Shown piece after piece: positions 1 to 6,990 of a DNA stretch of 22,930 nucleotides. The notes under the pieces were generated by a model. It worked only from the letters and a program-made list of their open reading frames with translations. It made no database searches and had not been told where the DNA came from. The position numbers and the translations under genes are program-made. The stretch comes from Cerioporus squamosus. Lineage: Eukaryota > Basidiomycota > Agaricomycetes > Polyporales > Polyporaceae. How positions within the stretch are numbered: the first letter of the stretch is position 1; each line of letters opens with the position of its first letter. The DNA lies in the NCBI GenBank assembly GCA_022592435.1, contig JABYQS010000430.1, positions 1-22,930 of the forward strand, given 5' to 3'.

Positions 1-751
1 TACGACGGGTCTTCCTCCTCCGTCGTCGACCGGACTACCCCACTCGGCCCCGCAGGGAGCCCCCGGAAGTACGGGGCCAGGTACCCGTCGAGGGCCTCGA
101 CCTGCTCCCGCGCGTGCGAGAACCTCGCCATCTCCTGGAGGAGACGTCCGAACAAGTCCCTCGTGTCGAGGGAATCGACGGAGCCGTCTCCCCCCTTCGG
201 ACCCCGGAGAGTCCGGCCGGACCCCGCCTTCTTCTCCGGCTCCGGCTCCGGCTCCGGCTCCTCCCTCGCCCTGCCCTTGCCCTTGGAGGGCCCGGCCACC
301 GGCTGCTCCTGCGTCTTCTTCGGCTTCTTCGGAGGCGGAGCCACCTCCTCAACTTCGCTGTCCACGACCTCCTTCGACGGTCACTTCCGCTTCTTCACCA
401 TCTCCGGCGGTGTTCCGCCCACGCACTTCCCCTTGCGCTGCACGCACGAGGCACAGCTTGCCACTCGCGAGCTGTCCAGGTACCACCGGCACGCCGCGGA
501 CTTCTTCCGACAGGCGTCGCAGGGTACTCTGCAAGTCATTAGTCGGACCCCGAACTCCGAAACTCGACCACTCACTTGGCATCGGCCTTTGGCCGTTTGT
601 CGTCCTCCCGCTGTTTCCTCTCCTCCTCCGCCTTCTCCGCTGCGGCCAACTCCGCCAGCTCCTCGTCCGCCTTCCTTCTCCTCTCCTCCGCCTCCTTGCG
701 TCTCCGCGCGAGGTCCGTCGACTCGGGCTTGGAGTTCTGCGGTTTTGTCAT
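1..751 (-). pseudogene. Antisense ORF next to the Gypsy 3' end: coiled coil plus Cys clusters, partial, internal stop
   Basis: Exon 1 is 751-576 and exon 2 runs from 528 off the left edge. The intron 575-529 is 47 nt, with donor GTGAGT, branch CTAATGAC and acceptor TTGCAG. Splicing joins exon 1 in frame to a Cys-rich segment reading VPCDACRKK. Residues 1-58 are a highly charged Arg/Glu/Lys/Ala helix. Residues 60-95 hold CxxC-x6-C and CxxC-x6-C spacings that could bind zinc. Then come basic KKRK, a Pro/Glu/Lys-rich linker and a more ordered C-terminal part. An in-frame TGA lies at 383-381 right after KKRK, and the same frame stays open and protein-like to the window edge. The ATG at 751 is preferred over 811 because a minus-strand TATA box sits at 830-823. 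Similar charged, Cys-pair proteins are common near retroelements in agaricomycetes (from memory); their function is unknown. The stop may be a real mutation or a sequence error. Confidence 0.6.
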
Positions 752-822
752 CGCGGTGGTGGTGGTGGTGGTGATGGAGGTATGAAGAAGAAAGTTTGAA
801 GTCCCCAACACCGACGACCGGT

Positions 823-830
823 CTTATATA
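823..830 (-). promoter_or_regulatory. TATA box of the antisense ORF
   Basis: On the minus strand this reads TATATAAG, about 72 nt upstream of the ATG at 751. Transcription would start near 800-795, downstream of the ATG at 811. That supports 751 as the start codon and suggests the antisense ORF has its own promoter. Confidence 0.5.
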
Positions 831-946
831 GGCTGGACTCCGACCCCCGATCTCCGATCACCGATTCCGTGAAGAACTCCTTCTCCGATCACTCAGTCCA
901 CGTCATCCTGAAACACTTCCAATTTGGTCCTCGAGGGCTCGGACCC

Positions 947-958
947 AGTGGGGGGGCA
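947..958 (+). other. Polypurine tract of a Gypsy-type element
   Basis: The G-run AGTGGGGGGGCA lies one base before the TG that opens the LTR at 960. This is where the plus-strand primer sits in LTR retrotransposons. It implies that the element reads on the plus strand, that its body lies to the left, and that the LTR at 960-1681 is its 3' LTR. Confidence 0.5.
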
Positions 959-1416
959 CTGTTACATCCCGTGCTCCAAGACACCCAACTCCGGACTCAA
1001 CTCCGACCGGACTCCGGTTCATCCGTTGACTCATACTTACTTCCTCATCCTTTCGTTGTGACTCATCCTTACTACGATACTTACCCCTTACTATCCGCTC
1101 CCCTCGGACTCCGATCACCTCCGCAGTCCCGATAGTATTACCCGTTTGTATCCGCACTTGTATCCACTTGTATCCGCACTTACCTCCATTTCCTATTGGC
1201 TACTTACTTGCTTCCGCCTTGGCACCGGACTCCGACTCCTGTCTCTACTTTTAGCTTACCCCTTTCGGACCTCCGGACTTTAGTATTTAAGTCTGCTTGT
1301 ATTCTCCCTTAGACCTCAGTTCTGATATCTCGTTTACTTCCCTCTTATCCTTCTCGGTATCAACAACTCAATCTATTGCCTTCTCTTCTGAAATCCGTCC
1401 GCACCTTCGTCCGGAC

Positions 1417-1451
1417 TTCCGACCTCCGACCTCCGACCTCCGTCTTCCGAC
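1417..1451 (+). repeat. Heptamer tandem array YTCCGAC
   Basis: Five consecutive 7-mers (TTCCGAC, CTCCGAC, CTCCGAC, CTCCGTC, TTCCGAC) lie downstream of the TATA-like box in the LTR, in the presumed R/U5 part. Confidence 0.8.
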
Positions 1452-1620
1452 TCTGGTCATTCGGCTTCTGACTCTCTGGTTCCCTCTCTGCTTGACTTCC
1501 TCCATCGTTGCTTGCTCCGGTATAAACTCCGGAGTTCTGTTCCTTTGCAAATAGAAGACACCTTGCGTCTCCTCAGGGCGTTGGTCAATAACTTCGCCGA
1601 AGTCTTCACCTCCGCGCTGC

Positions 1621-1641
1621 CTTCGGACTTCGGACTTCGGA
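1621..1641 (+). repeat. Heptamer tandem array CTTCGGA x3
   Basis: Three exact tandem copies of CTTCGGA, followed by a partial fourth, 40 bp before the right end of the LTR. It is the second 7-bp-period array in the same LTR. Confidence 0.85.
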
Positions 1642-1681
1642 CTTCCTTCCGGAGTTTGACTTGGCACGCACAGTCTTAACA

Positions 1682-1868
1682 TCAAGCCCCTCTGGTGCCA
1701 CTTCGGTTATTGACCGGTTCTGACCGGTTTCATCGGTTATTACCTACTGGTCCATCAAGTATGACCGATAACTGGACCAATAAATTTCCGGTTAAAGTCC
1801 GGTTCTTTTTGGTGCGGTTGTGGTTCAGTCACGGTTTTCGACCGGTCCTGTGACTGGACCCTCCATCA
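1682..1868. other. Unassigned repeat-rich spacer between Gypsy LTR and Copia fragment
   Basis: The stretch contains many copies of ACCGGT/CCGGTT-type words, for example GACCGGTT twice near 1714-1731 and GACCGGTC near 1838, plus GGTTATT near 1704 and 1735. It has no ORF of note and meets the Copia gag sequence abruptly at about 1868. It is probably a remnant of a further element or a degenerate tandem repeat; no family was recognised. Confidence 0.4.
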
Positions 1869-2849
1869 CTACTTGACGTGTCCCCTGCGCTTGCAGTTGT
1901 AGCACTCAGGGCCGCTCTTCGACTTGCTGTTGCCGTTCCAAGACCCACTGCACGAGCCGAACTTCTGCGGCGGACCACCAGCAGAGAGGGCGGAGTCGTT
2001 CGTTGGTTCCTGGTTCGATCGACGGTCGTACTCCTCAGTGAGGGCCTGAATGACGTCGAGAGGGGACAGAGGGTTGCGCGCAGCGCGCGCGGCGATCAAC
2101 AGAGCCGACAAGACAGCGTCGTAGGAGGACGGCATCGAGCCGAAGATCGCGGCTGAGAACTCCGCATCGGGGTAGCGCAAGCCCATCGACGCAAGCTGCT
2201 CTTGAAGCTTGACCAGCGCGTCGAGGTGGTCCCGCACGTTCGCGCCCTCCTTGCACTTGAGGTTGAGCAGCTTCGTGCGGACTGTGTTCGCGTACATCTC
2301 CGACTTGTTTTCATACTCGCGTGTCACGGCCGTCCAGACACTGGAAGCATCCGGTAAGTACTTGACCTTGATGAGCAACGAGTCGCTGATCGTGCTATAG
2401 ATCTGCTGGCGAGTCGCGAACTCGCGCTGCTCGTACTCGTCGACCTTGGCCTCCGCGTCTTCAACCTTTTGCAGGTACTCCTCGTCCGATAGCTTGTCGA
2501 GAGCGCTTTGAGAAGCAGCGGCACTCGACCCACCTGATCCGGCACTCGAAGCCGTGCTCGCGCTCGCGGCGGCAACCGGCTTGGCACTCGGGCTCGTGGA
2601 GGTGGATGCGGATGAAGCGGCAGCGGCAGGGGGAGCCAAAGCGGACGTGGGAGCAGGGGGAGATGGACGGGGCCAGACAGGGGGAGCAGGAGGACGACGA
2701 GCCGTACCTAGCAGATGTCGCATCAGACCCCGCACGCCCATACAGACGTGTATGCGTTCCTTGTACGTGATCCAGTTTGATCCATCGGCAGCGAGCTTCG
2801 GGACCGAGTACAGGTTGGAGGCGGCGGTGTTGTTGTTGTTGAGCGACAT
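1869..2849 (-). CDS. Ty1/Copia-type Gag, truncated inside the zinc knuckle
   Basis: Retrotransposon capsid/nucleocapsid protein of about 326 residues. The N-terminus has the Copia Gag signature PKLAADGSNWITYKERI (DUF4219-like). An Ala/Ser/Pro-rich insert follows at about residues 50-115. Then comes the UBN2-type helical Gag core, including SSVWTAVTREYENKS and VRDHLDALVKLQEQL. The C-terminus begins a CCHC zinc knuckle (CYNCKRRGH) but stops two residues after the His, before the last Cys, at a TAG. Protease, integrase and reverse transcriptase are absent, and unrelated sequence follows at 1868, so the element is a 5' fragment. The start is taken at the ATG at 2849 (MSLNNNN); an in-frame ATG at 2864 lies inside the primer-binding site. 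The gag frame itself has no internal stops, so the truncation may be recent. Confidence 0.8.
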   Translation of the reverse strand: MSLNNNNTAASNLYSVPKLAADGSNWITYKERIHVCMGVRGLMRHLLGTARRPPAPPVWPRPSPPAPTSALAPPAAAASSASTSTSPSAKPVAAASASTASSAGSGGSSAAASQSALDKLSDEEYLQKVEDAEAKVDEYEQREFATRQQIYSTISDSLLIKVKYLPDASSVWTAVTREYENKSEMYANTVRTKLLNLKCKEGANVRDHLDALVKLQEQLASMGLRYPDAEFSAAIFGSMPSSYDAVLSALLIAARAARNPLSPLDVIQALTEEYDRRSNQEPTNDSALSAGGPPQKFGSCSGSWNGNSKSKSGPECYNCKRRGHVK

Positions 2850-2853
2850 GATG

Positions 2854-2868
2854 CCAGGGCTCATAACC
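2854..2868 (-). promoter_or_regulatory. Half-tRNA(iMet) primer-binding site of the Copia element
   Basis: On the minus strand this reads GGTTATGAGCCCTGG. It is complementary to CCAGGGCTCATAACC, the anticodon arm of fungal initiator tRNA-Met (yeast has GCAGGGCTCATAACC). Drosophila copia primes from a cleaved half of tRNA-iMet in the same way. The site directly follows a TCA-3' end expected of an LTR and directly precedes the gag start. Confidence 0.75.
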
Positions 2869-3202
2869 TGACAGGATCTGAGCCGGCGCGAGGGAGACTG
2901 AAGACAAAGGAATGTATTCTCAGCGTTCCAGGAAGAGAATGATAGGGTAGCGTAGCGTAGATACCTGAAGACAAAGGAATGTATTCTACTGGTGCATGAG
3001 CAAAGGGAAACAACGGCAGACATGGGAAAGGAAGCTCACCTCAGTGTTCCGGGAAGAGAACGATGAGGGGAGCTCTACACGACGGGAGTTTTAGAAGACT
3101 GTTTGCGAGCTATCGATGGAGTACGTAAGCTAAAGATCTGTATCTAAGAGTGCGTACGGAATGCGAGCGGAAGCACGAGAGGCAAGGGCGCTTTGACCAA
3201 CA
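2869..3202 (-). mobile_element. Putative Copia 5' LTR and leader
   Basis: On the minus strand the segment ends in CTGTCA immediately before the primer-binding site, which fixes its 3' end. The 5' end is a guess at TGTTGG (3202), giving a 334 bp LTR. No second LTR is present to confirm this and no clear TATA box is visible. The part near the primer-binding site holds duplicated segments described separately. Confidence 0.35.
2898..3064 (-). repeat. Duplicated leader segments (A-B ... A ... B')
   Basis: Block A is a 23-nt sequence (CTGAAGACAAAGG followed by AATGTATTCT on the plus strand). It occurs identically at 2898-2920 and 2965-2987. Block B at 2921-2943 recurs at 3042-3064 with three mismatches. 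In the left copy A and B touch; in the right copy 54 bp separates them. On the minus strand that 54+ bp insert starts GTGAGC and ends in CTTCAG, so it is intron-like. The left copy would then resemble a shortened or spliced version of the right one. Confidence 0.75.
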
Positions 3203-3390
3203 GAAAAGGAATACGAGACGCCGTTGAGACGGCCGACTACAACAAGAGGAAGGTGAAGAAGGCGGGGCGCCATCAACCGCAGTACCACCGGCGGCCTCGA
3301 GGCACTCTGGCAACTTTAGAGTTCCCGCAAAATCCGCCGAGATGATGAAGGTGAGAAGGGAGTACATAGAGGTCTCTGATTCCGAGTAGG

Positions 3391-3611
3391 TACATCAGTA
3401 AAGTGTGAAAAGTCTGAGAGCTCTGAGAACTCTTAAATTCAAATTCAGAGTTCACAGAGGTCAACAGACCTCAGAGCCATGCTTCACCATGGTGGAAAAT
3501 GAATATTATTATGTTTTGGAAGGGGCCTCTGAGGTCTGACATTTCTGACCTCTGAGGACATCTGTGGAAGAACTCTCAGAGTTCTCAGACTTTTTGCACT
3601 TTACTGATGTA
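3391..3611. mobile_element. Foldback MITE, 221 bp
   Basis: The ends are inverted copies. The first 15 bases TACATCAGTAAAGTG match the reverse complement of the last 15 exactly, and pairing continues with few mismatches for about 45 bp per arm. A second internal pair, CAGAGGTC...CAGACCTCAGAG against its complement near 3530-3560, lets almost the whole element fold into one hairpin. The core around 3481-3520 is AT-rich and non-coding. Flanks are GTAGG on the left and CTAGG on the right (a possible 5-bp duplication with one mismatch); alternatively the terminal TA is a mariner-type TA duplication. There is no transposase, so it would be non-autonomous. Confidence 0.75.
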
Positions 3612-3947
3612 CTAGGTCGTTTGAAATGGTTGTGTCGTATAACGCATTCTCAGTACCACCAACTCGCGCCATCGACACTCGTAGACATACACGCATGTAC
3701 ACGAAGCAATTAAGCACGAAGCGTCCACAACGCAAGGTGTGGGAGCTACTTTGCAATCAAGTCCGCCATGTGAAGAGTCACATTTCGGGCACACTTCCTA
3801 CCCAAAGCGGAAGCCAGGCGAGTGTCAAGAACCACGCAAGTTCTTCTTGCTCCCCACGGCCGTTCTCCCGCATCGATGCAGGCCCTACATACCCTTTAGC
3901 CCAGCGCCCTCGAGCTCGCACCCCCGCGCCTGAGGCCATCTGCCGCC
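3612..3947 (+). promoter_or_regulatory. Upstream region of the Myb/SANT-like gene
   Basis: No gene is supported here. The last 60 bases are C-rich and end in GCCGCC directly before the ATG, a strong Kozak context. No clear TATA box is seen. The MITE ends 336 bp upstream of the start codon, so it may lie within the promoter region. Confidence 0.4.
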
Positions 3948-5915
3948 ATGAACATGAACCGATATCCAAACCCTCAGGCTTCCGCGGGACTCCCCACAGG
4001 GTTCGTGGGTGGTGGGATGATAAACGCGCAACCGAACCCAAGCGCGGCGACCTCCACCCAGTTCCAGTCGAACGGCGCCGCGTCGCAGATGGTCCCTCTC
4101 ATGCTGCAAATGCAGCCCACGGGCAATCTCTCCTTCTTCCCGCTGCAAGCGCAGGCTCAGGGCTTCCAGCAGTCGACCCCGACGCCTTCGCAACAATGGT
4201 TCGGCATGTCCGCGTCGCAACCGAACGCGATGTCCCACTCGCAGCCGCCTCCTCAGCTTGTGCCGAACACGCCTGGCTTCGCCTCGCCTTCGCACGCAAT
4301 GGCGGCTATGAACGACCTCATGACGCTCGCGGCCGCTATGCAGCAGACCCCGGCAGAGGTGCCCGTGGGATCCCTTGCGGACGATGAAGAGATTCTAGTC
4401 AAGGCGCTCAGGAAAGGCAGAGCACGGGGACTCAACTGCGAGCAGGCGCTGCGCGGATTGCACAACGTATGCATATCCTTATTTAATTGGATGAGGATGG
4501 TCAACTCACCAGAGAACAGGTAAATCGCCGCACGGAGACGGGTAAGTGAACCGAGGATGCGTGATCATAGGACGAATGTCATTAACGCGGATTTGTCTCG
4601 CAGCATGGAAGAACTACTTCCTGGCGCACCTGGATCGATTGTATCCCAAGGTGCATGAGCGCAAGGACCGGTATCTGGGCCCAGAGACTCCCTCTGGTTC
4701 TAGATCGCAGCCGCTATACTTGACGAATGGCAACGGTATATATTTGGGTCAATCCCCCCGGTGAGTATACCTCCATCGGCGTTACATCGAGCGTGTCCAC
4801 TGAGGTGGTGCTCTGCAATATAACCCAGGTCAGCTCTCCCGAAGTCGGTCAAGCACGAGAAGCCTCCGAGCGCGTCGTATTGCTACCAGAAGCCCTCGTC
4901 CAGACATGACTCGGGTCCGCGTAGCGAGCAGACGTCCGACCGCCACAACGACAAGGCGGGCGCGAACTCGCAGGACCGGCACCGGTACCCTAACCAGGCC
5001 AAGCATGCTAGCTTTGCCTCGCCCAAGGAGATCGGAATAAAAAAGCCGCGGATAAGGAGGCGCGTCGTGAGGTCTCCGACCCCGACGCCGGAGCCCAGCG
5101 GGGTCTCTTCCTCTCCTGAATATACGGAGCCCGAGAACCTCACCTATGAGGATGGCTCCGACCCCGAGTCGGAGTACGGGCGGGCGCACGGCAAGGGTCT
5201 TCAGAGGGTCTTCCAGAGGGTGACCGAGGAGGACTTCCGTGCGATGGCGCGGTACGTGTACGAAAATCCGCGGAAGTGGGGGGAGTCTCCGACGGGGCTA
5301 GCGTACTGGCGGGGGTTTGCAGGTCGGAAGGAGGTATGTTTCAAGTTCCGTATGCAGGGTCTATGCGGGAATCGATTTGACTGAGTTCAAGGCTGTAGAA
5401 CGCGAGCCGTCGCTCTCTCGACGCATGGGCGAGGGCATCGCGTACATACCAAGAAAGTAAGTGCGATTGCACTAGCATTGTGTCTTGGCCCGATGGCTCC
5501 CTGACTGATGTTGCTAGAAATCGTTCTTTATGTCGAGGAATACGCAGGGCAGGTCGAACAGGACGATATCTACGACAGCACCCCTCCGACACAGGAAGAA
5601 GGTCCGGCGCAGGAATCTCCGTCCCAGGATGTGTCCCCTCACGTCCCCGACGTCGAGCCTGTAGTCGAGGAGCTAGCCACAGTTCCGCGGAAGCGATCCC
5701 CAAGCCCAGGCGGGACCACCGAGAGGGAGGGTCCCGATGAGAAGAGGCCGAGGCAGGAAGACAGCAACGGGCCACCTGAAGCCTCGAGCTCTATGACGGA
5801 GACAGGGCCTGCAGGGTCCTCCGAGTCTGGGACATCGGGGGATATCGCAATGATTCCTCAAGAGGCCCAGCGTGATGCAGCAGGAGCGGCACCGTTGGAC
5901 ACTGAGAACATGTGA
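3948..5915 (+). CDS. Myb/SANT-like family protein (basidiomycete-specific, unnamed), 552 aa
   Basis: Six exons: 3948-4466, 4520-4541, 4604-4760, 4829-5333, 5399-5456, 5518-5915. All splice sites are GT-AG and the frame stays open throughout. Residues 1-130 are Gln/Asn/Pro/Met-rich and disordered. Residues 147-200 form a helical module (DDEEILVKALRKGRARGLN...LHN, then VNRRTETAWKNYFLAHLDR); its middle is encoded by a 22-nt microexon. A basic/Ser-rich linker follows. A Myb/SANT-like helical domain begins at VTEEDFRAMARY (about residue 370) and runs through LDAWARASRTYQEK (about 420). The tail is acidic and Pro/Ser-rich with a KRPRQ basic patch that could be a nuclear signal. It is probably a nuclear DNA- or chromatin-binding protein, inferred from fold only. 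It lacks the first Myb-like repeat and the long acidic block seen in its paralogue at 20615-22660. Confidence 0.8.
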
Positions 5916-6152
5916 GGAGAGTTATGCAGCAGTGCAAAAACTGGGAACGCTTCGACGTTGTCGTCCCGCGGTTGTCATCTAGTAGTTGGACGCAGTACAT
6001 AACATCAGGGCAGCCTCTTCGCCTGCTTTGACGCTCAGAGTTAGTAGACGCGATTGCGTTGTCGGCGCGTTCTTTGTGCTTGTTTGGCACCCTTTGGCCG
6101 GCCTACAATAAGCGCCAAAGTCGGGTAAGGTTTTTCGTCTCCTCGTTTGCAG

Positions 6153-6931
6153 GCCTGCGTGCGACGGCGACCGCTCTGCCTCTTCGATGCGCCCTGCCAG
6201 AGGGCATTCAGCAGGGAAGAGTTCTGGTGGGCAGATCTTTGGCAGGCGATGCAGGTGAGTATCAACCCTTCGTGTCCTGCGATGATGCTATCTATATTCC
6301 CAAACATACGAACGCCCCGTGCGTTGTGAAATGATATACTCTACAACGGTATCTGAGTCTTGTTGTTGCATGCCGTGTTGGTTGACGTGTCCCGCGGACG
6401 TTCGCTGACCACGTTCTCTCTTGCAGTGACCCCCGCCTGAGCGACCTTCCACCGTCTGAGGTACGCGCACGGACCTCGAGGATGCACAAGGTATGTCCGG
6501 CTTCTTGCATCCCACCCCCTTGTCTTTCGAGACCCCATTCTCCTGCCCCTTGCGCTTGATGACATTCTATTCACACTGTACGAACGCCGATGCTGCGGCG
6601 TCGGCGTCTTGAGTAAACTTTTTCTACAACGGTATCTGACGCTTCTTTCCGCGAGCTGTTGTCTTGTTACGCTGCTTTGTGAAGCGTGTATGCTGACTAC
6701 ATCACATCTGCAGATCCCGGTTAAGAAGATGGCGAGATGGCGGCAGTATGTACAGCCTGAGCACGGGCGACAGGTGAGTCTCAGCCTCGTGCGCACCCTA
6801 CGCCGTGCCACGTCGTGGGCGACCGGGCTGTCTTGTGAATACATGTCATATACCCACGTCGTTGAATGTACCGTACCATACGACGCAATAGATACCATTC
6901 GATGTTCGTGACGCATAATATACAGCAGTGA
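6153..6931 (+). other. Chain of splice-like sites, possible degenerate gene or non-coding transcript
   Basis: Candidate exons are 6153-6254, 6427-6490, 6714-6773 and 6926-6931. They have good donors (GTGAGT, GTATGT, GTGAGT) and acceptors with CTGAC or GTGAC branch points 14-17 nt upstream. Exon 1 reads best as a protein ending SREEFWWADLWQAMQ, but exon 2 then begins with TGA. Exons 2-4 join in frame as DPRLSDLPPSEV...IPVKKMARWRQYV...GRQQ-stop. The implied introns are 152-223 nt, three to four times longer than in neighbouring genes. No start codon or known domain is found. It could be the wreck of a small gene or a spliced non-coding RNA. The remaining sequence of 5916-6990 holds nothing I can assign. 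Confidence 0.25.
6307..6639 (+). repeat. Duplicated intron-like segments
   Basis: TACGAACGCC at 6307-6316 and 6579-6588, and TCTACAACGGTATCTGA at 6340-6356 and 6623-6639, occur in the same order. The bases in between and upstream are diverged but alignable. Both copies fall inside two successive implied introns of the chain at 6153-6931. Confidence 0.75.
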
Positions 6932-6990
6932 GAGCACAAGTAGCAGGGCGCATGCCTCAATCACGGCACCGTGTGGTACGGTCTTCGACA

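Larger units (their letters stand above)
960..1681 (+). mobile_element. LTR of a Ty3/Gypsy-type retrotransposon (probable 3' LTR)
   Basis: The 722 bp segment opens with TGTTACATCC and closes with AGTCTTAACA, giving TG...CA ends and a 5-bp terminal inverted repeat TGTTA/TAACA. A polypurine tract adjoins the left end. A TATA-like TATTTAAG at 1284-1291 would split it into about 325 bp of U3 and about 390 bp of R-U5. The strand is strikingly pyrimidine-rich and contains two heptamer arrays. The five bases after it (TCAAG) would be the target-site duplication, but the matching copy at the 5' LTR is outside the window. It is not a solo LTR, since no such duplication precedes 960. Assignment to Gypsy rather than another LTR class is an inference; no pol domain is visible. 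Confidence 0.5.

Noticed and set aside
349..582. Other minus-strand frames across 35-582 as separate genes
   Set aside because: They are out-of-frame readings of the spliced antisense ORF. The 47-nt intron joins the conserved Cys-rich frame instead.
941..959. TGGGTCCGAG read as a minus-strand primer-binding site, which would make 960-1681 a 5' LTR of a minus-strand element
   Set aside because: It does not resemble a tRNA 3' end that I can place and lies 11 bases from the LTR end. The G-run and the TATTTAAG box favour a plus-strand 3' LTR. Not fully excluded.
2554..2871. Gly/Ala-rich plus-strand open frame
   Set aside because: It is the complement of the Ala/Ser/Pro-rich part of Copia Gag.
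3626..4387. 253-residue plus-strand open frame overlapping the Myb/SANT-like gene
   Set aside because: It is in another frame of exon 1 of the better supported gene, whose paralogue and intron positions are conserved.
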